Shown piece by piece: positions 24,789 through 33,866 of a DNA stretch of 64,000 bases. This DNA comes from an uncultured Chloracidobacterium sp. GTDB taxonomy: Bacteria; Acidobacteriota; Blastocatellia; Pyrinomonadales; Pyrinomonadaceae. Position 1 is the stretch's first letter. Each line of letters opens with the position of its first letter. Where the stretch lies: the NCBI GenBank assembly GCA_937941715.1, contig CALDGX010000232.1:13352-77351 (forward strand), written 5' to 3'. A program made the position numbers and the translations under genes. The notes beneath the pieces are model-generated. The model did no database searches. It worked only from the letters and a program-made list of their open reading frames with translations, and had not been told where the DNA came from.

Positions 24789-27700
24789 CTAGTTACCGGA
24801 GTTGAATCTCAATGAGAATGCCCGGACACTTCCCGTGTCGCCGGTCGCATTATCACTGACATTTATGGTCCAGTTACCATCAGCATTCTGTCCGTCAAAT
24901 GCACTCAGCGCGTTGTTCGGCGAGAAGTTACCCGTCGGGAACGCGTTTGCCGTGTTACAACCCGGTGATGTCGGGCTGCCCTGGGTCTCAACGGCCGGCA
25001 AACCACCGTCGTCATTGAGTGCAAGCTGGAACAGATTGTTGTTGTTGCAGCCAACCGTCGACGTCGGAACGCCCGGACGATCAAAGATCGTAACGGTCGT
25101 GCCGCCCGGCGACGTCAACTTAACGATGATGTCACCGACCCACGAGTGGTTAAATCCAACCGTGGTCGATGCCGGATCGGCACTTCCAGCCGTTCCGTCA
25201 AACGAAAAGTTGAGATCGCTGATGTTACCGACACCCGAAACCGGAACGACGATGTTCGTGCCGGCCGGGGTGTTGTCGGTGATTGCAACAGGAGCTCCCG
25301 AGTAGCTGACCACGGTCGGGCCCGACGATGTTCCGCCCGGAATGTAACGGATCGGAACAGGAACGTCGGCCGTCAGGCCGAAGCCGGTCTGGAAGTATCC
25401 GGCGGTCGAGCGGTTGACGTACCACGTACCGTCACGATAGACACCGATGTCGTCTTTTCCGTCGCCATCGTAGTCACCCGGAACAGGACGGTCACCTGCC
25501 TGGCCAAACGGCGTGAAGGTGGTCGTGCCATCCGAGCTCTTACGGATGTACCAGGTTCCATTCGACGGACGGAATACCGCCACATCATCCTTGCTGTCGC
25601 CGTCGTAGTCAGCCGGGACCAGAAGGTCGCCGGTCTGGCCGAACGGATACGCGTCAAAGTTCTGTGCCGGAACGCCGGTATTGCGTGCGATGTACCAGGT
25701 ATTGTCGGTCGGGCGATAGACGGCCAGATTGGTCTTACCGTCAGCCTCGAGGTCAAACGCCATCGGAACGTCGCCGGTCAATCCGAACGGAGCGACGGTG
25801 TTTGAACCGTTGCCGCTGTTCAGGACGTACCACGTGCCGTCCGACGGACGGAAGACAGCCATGTCGGACTTGCCGTCGCCGTCATAGTCACCCGATACCG
25901 GAACGTCGCTCGGAATACCCCATGAGGTTCCCTGGAAGACGAATCCGTTGCTCTTCAGGATCAGGTAATCGTTGGCCGCCGGGTCCGCACTTGCACGGAA
26001 CACAGCTTCGTCAGCTTTACCGTCACCGTCGTAGTCGCCGGGGATCGTGACATCGGTGCTGTTACCCCAATTGACGACGCTCAAACCAGCCGTCGATCCA
26101 TTGATGTACCAGTCGCCAGTCGAGGGACGGAATACCGAGACGTCGGTCTTGCCGTCGCCGTCAAAGTCAGCACGTGACTTCGGCACAGCCGCGGCACATG
26201 TGTAACCGTTGATGATCTCAACGTTGTCAACGTTAACGCCAGTCGAAGCGACCGACGAGTCAGTGGCCATTCTCCAGCGGAGCTGAATGTTCTGGCCGTT
26301 TGCCGCGGGCGGCAGAGTGGCTTCGGTATTGATGTAACCGCCTGCCGATGTTCCCGTCCAAGCCTGACGGCCTGCGATCGGGCTCGAGAATGCGGTCGAG
26401 ATCGTGCCGTTGTAGCCGCCGGTCACAAACGCTCCGCCTGCCGTTACGATGTCAGTGTAGGCACCGGCACCGATCTTGATCTCAAGGACCATACCATCAA
26501 ACGTTGATTCGGTGATGTATTTGTTCCTGAATTTGATCTTTGCCGACGGTGAGCTGATCGCCGTTACCGGTGACTCGAGGTACGAGCTGCCGATCGTCGC
26601 GGGATCATTGGTGAATGCCGAGTTCGGAGCCGAATCCGGTCCGGAGGCTGAGGTCGTCCAAACTGCCGGCGGTCCGGCGCCTTCGTTGGTCGATGCCCAA
26701 CCGGCAGGAAGTGCCGGAGCCGTCACACCGTCAAAGTTCTGGACAGTTCCATTCGGCGTTCCGAGGACGAAGCTGCGGTTTGCCGCCGGCTGTGCGCCGA
26801 TTGAGCTGGCAACCACGATCGAAACCGAAACTGTGTCGCCGCAGGCTGCGCCGCCCGGAACTGCGAACGGATGAGCCTGTGAAACAACGGCGCCCTGGGC
26901 GACGTTGCCGTAGTTGACCGGGGTTCCGCCGTTTACGCTAACCGTAACGTTGTTAACGGTGGCACCGGTGTTGTTGGTGACGGCGATGTTCAGCAGGACG
27001 TTTTCGCCCGGCTCAGGAACGCCGTTGTTATTGCCGGTCGAGTCGCTGACCGAGAACGGGCTCGTAAGAACAGCGTTCGGAAGGTCAAATGCCTCGGTGA
27101 CGGCGGTCGATGACTGGGTGCTTGCCGAGAAGCCGAATCCGCGACGGCGGAAGCCTTCCCAAACGTCAGCAACGTCAGCACCTGCTTCCGGAGCCACAGG
27201 AAGTGCGGCGGCGGCGGCGAGGATAGCATCACGTTCCTGTAGCATCATCGGGTTGAGCGGCGAAAGCTTCATGCCGTCCGTGACGACCTGAAGAACACGG
27301 GTCGTGCCCGCAGCGAAGCCCAGACGCGTGACCATAAGGGCACGAACTTCCCACAGTGCGCTCTTCCAAATTTCGCCGGCGTTGTGAACCTGCGAGCAGT
27401 TGCCCGAGGTCGCAATAGCGGGGTTACGCGGGAAAGCACTTGAAACCGCAGTAGCTGTAGTTCCGAGGGTCGTGTCGCAGTTTGAATTGATATGACCAAA
27501 GGTCAACGGGTTGTGCGGCTTGTTCTGCGGGCCGCCCGTAAATGCGATAACAGCGGTCGGGAAACGGCGAATTGCATAATAGTAATTCGACGTGAACGTG
27601 GCTGTCAGCAAATGTGTTCCATAACCGCCAAGCGAGTAGATCGCGTTGATCGGGTCGGTCGGCTCAGCCATCATCGTGCTGGCGTACCAGTCACCCCAGC

Positions 27701-29393
27701 CTTCGCCCATCATACCGCCCTGGTTGCCGAGGCCGCTGCCGTTTCCGTGCAGGCGGTTCGAGGTTCCGTGCGTGACTTCGTGAATGACGATGCCGGCGTC
27801 GGTCGTGCCGTCTTTGTCAGGCGTCGGACCGGTCCAGAGATACATCTGCATACGTCCGCGTCCGCCGTCTGCCGGCGTTGCGAAGTTAGCGTTGTTGGTA
27901 CCCGATGAATCCTGGCCTTCGGACGAGACACGGTCGGCTTCAACGCCGCCGCGGCCAAAGTTCGATGCCTGGAAGTTGCGTGCCGCCTCGGTGAAGCCGC
28001 GTTTGTACAACTCATCGTGATAGCGGTTCATGATGTAGAACATCTGAATGACCGCACCACGCTGTGCCTGTGCCGTCAGCGGGTCGTCGCCCGGTGCCGG
28101 ATTTCCCGGAGGAGGATTCCATGTCGAGTCGAATACGCGATTCGGTGCACCGACGATCGGAGCATCAACGCCGTTAATACCGTCACGGTCAATACCGGCT
28201 TCGGTCGCGTTTCCATCCGTGGAGTTTCCACCGTCCGTGATCCAGCCGTTGTTGTTGAACGACAGCGTACCTTCGTTACCGATCAGCGTACGGGTCGTAC
28301 GCGAGATGATAGCTCCCTGCGTTCCAAGGCTGGGATCGTTCGGGCCCGGTGTGAGCGGTGCCGGATCGTCAGCGATGTCATTGTAAGCATTGGGGTTTCC
28401 GTAAACCTGGTAGGTCGCCGACTGGGTCTGATCATCAGAGATGTTCTTGTGCCAGAGGACGACGTTCGTGTTTGCGTCAACGATAACGTAGTACGCACGA
28501 ACCGGTTCCCAGATCAAAATTCTCCAGGCCGGAACGGCAACGCCGGGCTCGGTCGGAAAATACATCTTCTCAGCGGTGGTCGCCCAGTCGCCTTCGCCGA
28601 AAGTGACCTTGAGGTCATTCGAGGCGGCGTCGTTGCGGGCAACGTCTGCCGGAACGATCGCGTGGTTGATGTGTGCCGCAGCCTTGCGGACAGCCTGTAC
28701 CGGATCGCCAAAGGTGGTCGAAAGCGAACCATAGTCGAGGCCCGGAGCAAGGTTGTTGATAACGCGGATGATCTGGCCGTTCTTGGTAAAGCCGGCCTTG
28801 ACCTCACCGCGGAAGACCGGGATGCCGTTGATCTCCTGCTCGAGGTGAGCGTACGAGATGTTGCCATCCGGGTTCGTATAGTCAGCCGCTACTTTGAGGC
28901 CGTTGATCTGCTGGTCATTTACGCCGATCAGGTTTTGATTGTCACGAACAAATTCGCGAAGGATCTCGGAGCGCTTCGTGCCCGACGGGGTTGAGAGCCA
29001 CTCGACAGGAAATTTCGCCATATCGGGCGTCATCACTTCCGGCGTGCGGATGTCGGTGTTGTACTCGACCTTTGCGCTAGGGTGGCGTTGCTTGAACATT
29101 TCTTCGCCGCGAGCAAAATCGTCGCGAACGTTAGCAACGGCGCTTGAGTCCTTGCCGACCGATTGACGGAATTTCAGCAATGCGTCTTCCGTTTCAATGG
29201 TCTTGTTCTCACGGATGTCCCACATTTTGGGCAGTCCGTCATCCGATGTCGAAGTGCGGGTGAAAAGGCCTTTCTTGCCTGCCGCCTCCGTTCCAAACTT
29301 GAACGGGACAAGGATCACCGCTGTGATCAGTCCCAATACGAACAAACAGGCGAGAATACTCAATCGAGTATCAGCCTTTGATCGTCCAAACAT
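24789..29393 (-). CDS. M36 fungalysin metalloprotease with FG-GAP repeats and a P-domain
   Basis: A 1534-aa exported zinc protease. The start at 29393 is set by a perfect AGGAGG 8 bp upstream (29402-29407) and gives a signal-anchor (about 10-30). A fungalysin/PepSY-type propeptide follows (about 60-310, with GIPVFRGEVKAGF). The M36 catalytic domain has the zinc site HEVTH (538-542) with a third ligand Glu564 in GEGWGDW. A CARDB-like region (SDSTGNNNGVPEPGE) and a jelly-roll domain follow. Then come six FG-GAP repeats (DFDGDGKTD, DYDGDGKAD and so on). The C-terminal P-domain, of proprotein-convertase type (about 1400-1534), contains FNHSWVGDIIVKLTSP. It is probably a secreted, self-processed protease. 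Confidence 0.92.
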   Translation of the reverse strand: MFGRSKADTRLSILACLFVLGLITAVILVPFKFGTEAAGKKGLFTRTSTSDDGLPKMWDIRENKTIETEDALLKFRQSVGKDSSAVANVRDDFARGEEMFKQRHPSAKVEYNTDIRTPEVMTPDMAKFPVEWLSTPSGTKRSEILREFVRDNQNLIGVNDQQINGLKVAADYTNPDGNISYAHLEQEINGIPVFRGEVKAGFTKNGQIIRVINNLAPGLDYGSLSTTFGDPVQAVRKAAAHINHAIVPADVARNDAASNDLKVTFGEGDWATTAEKMYFPTEPGVAVPAWRILIWEPVRAYYVIVDANTNVVLWHKNISDDQTQSATYQVYGNPNAYNDIADDPAPLTPGPNDPSLGTQGAIISRTTRTLIGNEGTLSFNNNGWITDGGNSTDGNATEAGIDRDGINGVDAPIVGAPNRVFDSTWNPPPGNPAPGDDPLTAQAQRGAVIQMFYIMNRYHDELYKRGFTEAARNFQASNFGRGGVEADRVSSEGQDSSGTNNANFATPADGGRGRMQMYLWTGPTPDKDGTTDAGIVIHEVTHGTSNRLHGNGSGLGNQGGMMGEGWGDWYASTMMAEPTDPINAIYSLGGYGTHLLTATFTSNYYYAIRRFPTAVIAFTGGPQNKPHNPLTFGHINSNCDTTLGTTATAVSSAFPRNPAIATSGNCSQVHNAGEIWKSALWEVRALMVTRLGFAAGTTRVLQVVTDGMKLSPLNPMMLQERDAILAAAAALPVAPEAGADVADVWEGFRRRGFGFSASTQSSTAVTEAFDLPNAVLTSPFSVSDSTGNNNGVPEPGENVLLNIAVTNNTGATVNNVTVSVNGGTPVNYGNVAQGAVVSQAHPFAVPGGAACGDTVSVSIVVASSIGAQPAANRSFVLGTPNGTVQNFDGVTAPALPAGWASTNEGAGPPAVWTTSASGPDSAPNSAFTNDPATIGSSYLESPVTAISSPSAKIKFRNKYITESTFDGMVLEIKIGAGAYTDIVTAGGAFVTGGYNGTISTAFSSPIAGRQAWTGTSAGGYINTEATLPPAANGQNIQLRWRMATDSSVASTGVNVDNVEIINGYTCAAAVPKSRADFDGDGKTDVSVFRPSTGDWYINGSTAGLSVVNWGNSTDVTIPGDYDGDGKADEAVFRASADPAANDYLILKSNGFVFQGTSWGIPSDVPVSGDYDGDGKSDMAVFRPSDGTWYVLNSGNGSNTVAPFGLTGDVPMAFDLEADGKTNLAVYRPTDNTWYIARNTGVPAQNFDAYPFGQTGDLLVPADYDGDSKDDVAVFRPSNGTWYIRKSSDGTTTFTPFGQAGDRPVPGDYDGDGKDDIGVYRDGTWYVNRSTAGYFQTGFGLTADVPVPIRYIPGGTSSGPTVVSYSGAPVAITDNTPAGTNIVVPVSGVGNISDLNFSFDGTAGSADPASTTVGFNHSWVGDIIVKLTSPGGTTVTIFDRPGVPTSTVGCNNNNLFQLALNDDGGLPAVETQGSPTSPGCNTANAFPTGNFSPNNALSAFDGQNADGNWTINVSDNATGDTGSVRAFSLRFNSGN

Positions 29394-29671
29394 ATTCGAT
29401 TCCTCCTGAGTCGTCGTAAGTAGAAAACCAACAAGCTCTTGATCCGGACATCTGCGCGTGGCGCAAAATGAACAAACTACAGGCATCGGCACGGTCCGAT
29501 ACCCAAGAACTTTAAACAATTTGAGTTAGGGTCTCACGAAATGTCGTAATGATATACCAGAAAAGGCAAAAAATACAAGACAAAAATGGCGATCGGCGAA
29601 ATTTAGCTCACTAATGGCGGATATCCGGCCAGGGAGCATATCCATCCGCCCGGGCCGGCAATATCTCACTG

Positions 29672-32600
29672 TCACGGCAGATACGATCTCGGGATCGGCG
29701 TGTCGGAGGCGAGCCCGAAGGCGATAGCGGTGAATCCGGCCGTCGAGCGGTTGAGGTACCACGTTCCCGCGCGAAACACCGCCTGATCGTCCTTGCCGTC
29801 GCCGTCATAATCGCCCGGAACCGGTACGTCGCCGTTAAGTCCGAAGGCCGACGCCGAATACTGTCCGTTTGAGCTGTTGAGGCGATGCCAGACGCCGTTT
29901 GACGGCCTGAACACGGCGATGTCCTGTTTGCCGTCGCCGTCGTAATCGGCCGGCACGGCGAGATCGTCGGCAAGCCCGAATGCCATCGCGAAAAACTGTC
30001 CGTTCGAACTGTTGAGCCGATACCAGACACCCGTCGACGGCCGCCAGACGGCAATGTCGTCCTTGCGGTCGCCGTCATAGTCCCCGGCGGTGGGTTTGTC
30101 GCCCGCGAGTCCAAACTGATAGGCGTTAAAGGCCCCACTGCTGCTTGCCATCCAATACCAAACGCCCGTCGAAGGCCGCCACAGAGCTAGGTCGTCCTTG
30201 CCGTCGCCGTCAAAATCGCCAGCCTGAGGAATATCGCCGCTGCTGCCGAAAGCGTAGGCGAAGAATTGTCCGTTGCCGCTGTTCAGCCGGTACCAAACAC
30301 CTGTCGAGGGCCGCCACACGGCGACATCGGCCTTGCCGTCGCCGTCAAAATCGCCCGGCGTCGGTATGTCGGACGAAAGCCCGAAGTTCAACGCGGTAAA
30401 TCCTGACGTCGAGCGGCTCAGATACCAATTGCCGTCCGCCGGCCTGAAGACCGATACATCCGTTCGCCGGTCGCCGTCAAAATCAGCCCTTACGCGGGCA
30501 AAATTATCGACGATCACGCAATTGTAGTTGCCGCTGACCTGTACCGTATCGATCCACCAGCCGAGGGCGGCGGTATTATTGTCGGCGCCGAAACGCCAGC
30601 GAAATTGGACATTCTGGCCCGCCGCCGCAGCCGGCAGGAGGGCGACCGTGGTTATGTAACCGCCCGACGATCCGCTCCACGCGGCTCGGTTTGAGAGAGG
30701 ATTGTTGGTGCCGCTGCCGAGCGTGCCGTTATAGCCGTTCTGCAAGAATGTCCCGCCGGCCGCCGTCAGGTCCTGAAAGCCGCCGCCCGCGATGCTGATC
30801 TCGAGCAGGCCGCCGTCCCATCCGCCTTCGGTCTCAAACCGGTGCCGGAACGATACAGTTGCCGCCGGCGAAGTGATCGCGACCGGCAGCGACGTCAGAT
30901 CGGTGCCGCCGCCGACCGTATCGGGGTCAAGCGCGAATGCCGCTGTCGTGCCCGAGTCGGGCGAATTCGTCGTGGTGACAAAGGCGATCCCGCTCTGCAG
31001 CACGGTCGATGCCCAACCCACCGGAACGTTCGGCACTGAAACGCTGTCAAAATTCTCGGTAAATGTCGTGACCGGCTGGCCGATAATGATCCGCCGCACG
31101 ACGCTTACCGGCCCGAGGCTGCTCGTCACGTTCAACGTGAGCGAAAGCGACGTGCCGCACTGTGAACCGGCCGGGACGGTGTAGCTTATTGCCTGAGTGA
31201 CCGTCGAACCGCTGGCGATAGTGCCGTAGTTCGCCGAACCGCCGCCAACGATCTGTACCGAAACTCCCGACGCCGTTTGTCCCGTCGAGTTCGTGATGGG
31301 GACGTTCAGCGAGATCGTCTCGCCGGGGTCGGGATAACCGTTGCCGTTGCCGGTCGGATCGGCGACTGTCAGGCTTGGCGACTGGGTCAGATTCGGCAAT
31401 TCAAACGATTCGGTGACGCGCGTATCGCCCGCCCCGCTGCCGCTGTTCTGAATGCTCGCCGTGCTTCCCATTCCGCGGATCGCAAATCCGGCCCAGACGT
31501 CAGCGACATCGGCGGCCGCCTCGGGCGCCAGCGAACTCGCCTGCGCGGCCGCAAGTATCGCGTCGCGTTCGCTCAGGAACGTCGGAGCGAGCGGAGCCAG
31601 CTTCATCCCGTCGGTGACGAGCTGAAGGACCTTTCGGTTGCCGGCCGCCCACCCAAGCCGCGTGATCATCCGGGCACGGACCTCCCACAGAGCACTGCTC
31701 CAGATCTCGCCGAGGTTGTGAACGGCGTCGGCGGTCGACGACCCGAACGGGCCGCGCGGAAACGCACCGTCATTAAGGTTTATCTGCGTCGCGTCGGCGT
31801 CGGCAAACGTAAGCGGGTTGTGCGGCAGGTTGCCGGGCCCGCCGGTAAACGCCCGAACGGCCTTTGGAAAGCGGCGAATGCCGTAATAGTAGTTGTTGAC
31901 CGTGCCGCCGGCTCCCAGATAGGTGTCGTAGCTGCCGGTCGTGTAAATGCCGTTGATCGGGTCGCCCGGTTCGGATAGCAGTGCGTGTCCGTAAAAATCG
32001 GACCAGCCCTCACCCATTCCCCGCGACATATTTATCGAAAGCCCGCTGCCGTTGCCGTGCAGTCGGTTCGACAGGCCGTGCGTATGTTCGTGGATAACGA
32101 CGTCGGCGTCGACATTGCCGTCGATGTCGGGGTTCGGCCCCGTCCAGATGTACATCTGCATCCGCGGCCGCGAGCCGTCGGCGGGCGTCGAAAAATTAGC
32201 GTTGTTCGTACCCGATGAATCTTGGCCCTCGCCCCTCACGCGGTCGTTCTCCGCGCCGCCGCGGCCGAAATTGCTGTTTTGGAAGTTGAGTGCCTGTTCC
32301 GTGAAACCAAGGCGGTACAGCTCGTCGTGGTACCAGTTGCAGATATAGAACAACTGCGTGGTCGAGCCCTGCTGAAACGTACTGCCCGGATAGGTCTGGG
32401 TGACCGGCACCGGAGCCTCGCCGCTGTTGGTGTTCGGGTCGAGCGGCGAGTAGGTAAATTGGAACACTCGTCCGGTTCCGACAGCTTCACTCGACGCGTC
32501 GACACCGTCCGCTCCGTCACGGTCGAGCCCGGCCTGCACGGCGTTGCCGTCGGTGATATTCACGCCATCGGTGATCCAGCCAAGGTTGTTGAATGTGTAC

Positions 32601-33700
32601 GGGGCTTCGTTTCCGACCCGCGTGACCGAGGCCCTACCGATCGCCGGCCCCTGGACGCCGTTTGGGGCAACCGGGCCGGGCGTCAGCGGAAACGGGTTGT
32701 CGGCGACGTTGATCATCGCGTTCGGGTTGGTATAAACGCCATAGGTCGCCGATTGGGTCTGATCCTCGGTGATGTTCTTACGCCAGAGCAGAGTGCCGGA
32801 TGCCGCATCGACTATCACGTAAAATGCGTTGACCGGCTGCCAGATCAGGACTCGCCATGCCGGCGTAACCACGCCGGGCTCGGTCGGAAAGTACATTTTT
32901 TCGGCCGTTGTCGCCGAATCACCGCGGCCGAATACGGCCCGCAGGTCGCCGGATGCGGCGGCGTCCGGCGTCAGGTCGAGGCGTGCGGCGTCAATGGAGA
33001 TGTGTCCGGCCGCCGCCCTGACGGCGTCGAGAGGCGAACCAAAATCGGCCGTCGCCGAACTCTCATCGACACCGGGTGCGAGATTGTTAATGACGCGCAC
33101 GATCTCGCCGTTTCGTGTGAAGCCGGCCTTGACCTCACCTCTGAAAACCGGAATTCCGCCGATCCGCTGTTCGAGGACCGCAAAGCCGAGATCGCCATTC
33201 GGGTTTGCGTAATCGGCAGTGACCTTCAACCCGGCGATGACGTCCGGCCCGACACCGATAAGCGGCGCGTTGGCGCTCAAAAAGCGTTTCAGCGAATCGG
33301 CGCGTTTTTCGCCCGACGGCCCGGTCAGGAATGACCTGCCGGCCGTCATATCGGTCCCGATCACTTCGGGGATCCGAATGTCTTCGTTGTACTCGATCCT
33401 CAGCGTCGGCACCGAACGGCGCAGACGTTTTTCACCCGCTGCAAAATCGTCCAGAATGTCCGCGGTGTCAGATGCCGTGCGTCCCGCCCCGGTTCGAAAG
33501 GCGGTGACCTTATCGACCGCTTCACGGTCGGTGCGAATGTCGTAATTCGGCAATTGCGGGTCGTGGCTCTCGGTGCGAACGAGCAGGCCCTTTGCCGCCC
33601 GCGTTCCGAATATGAACGGCGAAACAATTGCGAGCGTGAGCACTGTCAGTGCAAAGATCGTGGCGAAAGCGTTGCGAAAACTCGTTGTTGGTGTGGACAT
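29672..33700 (-). CDS. M36 fungalysin metalloprotease with FG-GAP repeats, no P-domain
   Basis: A 1342-aa paralogue of the preceding gene product, on the same strand and 278 bp upstream of it in transcription order. The signal segment is at about 10-35. The propeptide shares whole motifs with its neighbour (FPTEPGV, RVINNLAPG). The zinc site is HEHTH (537-541) with Glu564 in GEGWSDFY. A CARDB-like part (ADPTGNGNGYPDPGE) and a jelly-roll domain precede about seven FG-GAP repeats with DYDGDGKDD-type loops. The protein ends just after the last repeat, at RSYLP, without the P-domain of the neighbour. Tandem duplication followed by domain gain or loss is the likely history. The minus-strand ribosome binding site is weak. 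Confidence 0.9.
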   Translation of the reverse strand: MSTPTTSFRNAFATIFALTVLTLAIVSPFIFGTRAAKGLLVRTESHDPQLPNYDIRTDREAVDKVTAFRTGAGRTASDTADILDDFAAGEKRLRRSVPTLRIEYNEDIRIPEVIGTDMTAGRSFLTGPSGEKRADSLKRFLSANAPLIGVGPDVIAGLKVTADYANPNGDLGFAVLEQRIGGIPVFRGEVKAGFTRNGEIVRVINNLAPGVDESSATADFGSPLDAVRAAAGHISIDAARLDLTPDAAASGDLRAVFGRGDSATTAEKMYFPTEPGVVTPAWRVLIWQPVNAFYVIVDAASGTLLWRKNITEDQTQSATYGVYTNPNAMINVADNPFPLTPGPVAPNGVQGPAIGRASVTRVGNEAPYTFNNLGWITDGVNITDGNAVQAGLDRDGADGVDASSEAVGTGRVFQFTYSPLDPNTNSGEAPVPVTQTYPGSTFQQGSTTQLFYICNWYHDELYRLGFTEQALNFQNSNFGRGGAENDRVRGEGQDSSGTNNANFSTPADGSRPRMQMYIWTGPNPDIDGNVDADVVIHEHTHGLSNRLHGNGSGLSINMSRGMGEGWSDFYGHALLSEPGDPINGIYTTGSYDTYLGAGGTVNNYYYGIRRFPKAVRAFTGGPGNLPHNPLTFADADATQINLNDGAFPRGPFGSSTADAVHNLGEIWSSALWEVRARMITRLGWAAGNRKVLQLVTDGMKLAPLAPTFLSERDAILAAAQASSLAPEAAADVADVWAGFAIRGMGSTASIQNSGSGAGDTRVTESFELPNLTQSPSLTVADPTGNGNGYPDPGETISLNVPITNSTGQTASGVSVQIVGGGSANYGTIASGSTVTQAISYTVPAGSQCGTSLSLTLNVTSSLGPVSVVRRIIIGQPVTTFTENFDSVSVPNVPVGWASTVLQSGIAFVTTTNSPDSGTTAAFALDPDTVGGGTDLTSLPVAITSPAATVSFRHRFETEGGWDGGLLEISIAGGGFQDLTAAGGTFLQNGYNGTLGSGTNNPLSNRAAWSGSSGGYITTVALLPAAAAGQNVQFRWRFGADNNTAALGWWIDTVQVSGNYNCVIVDNFARVRADFDGDRRTDVSVFRPADGNWYLSRSTSGFTALNFGLSSDIPTPGDFDGDGKADVAVWRPSTGVWYRLNSGNGQFFAYAFGSSGDIPQAGDFDGDGKDDLALWRPSTGVWYWMASSSGAFNAYQFGLAGDKPTAGDYDGDRKDDIAVWRPSTGVWYRLNSSNGQFFAMAFGLADDLAVPADYDGDGKQDIAVFRPSNGVWHRLNSSNGQYSASAFGLNGDVPVPGDYDGDGKDDQAVFRAGTWYLNRSTAGFTAIAFGLASDTPIPRSYLP

Positions 33701-33866
33701 TTTGGAAAACTGCCTTGGCGTTGCGGATCAAAATGACTCCGCAGATCGAAAAAAGAATAAGAAAGCACTAATATCGAACAATAGGGAGATCTGATCGGCG
33801 CAAACTCAATACTTAACAGTTAACCCTCGCTAAGTCAATGAATTGAGCGTTGTGCTCCCCTGTTCT

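Noticed and set aside
28017..28994. Long plus-strand open frame (325 codons) opposite the first M36 gene
   Set aside because: It lies wholly inside a clear M36 coding frame on the other strand. Its sequence is Arg/Val-rich, without domain or signal, as expected for the antisense of high-GC genes.
32222..33334. 370-codon plus-strand open frame opposite the second M36 gene
   Set aside because: Same reasoning: antisense shadow in a GC-rich gene, with Arg-rich composition and no recognisable motif.
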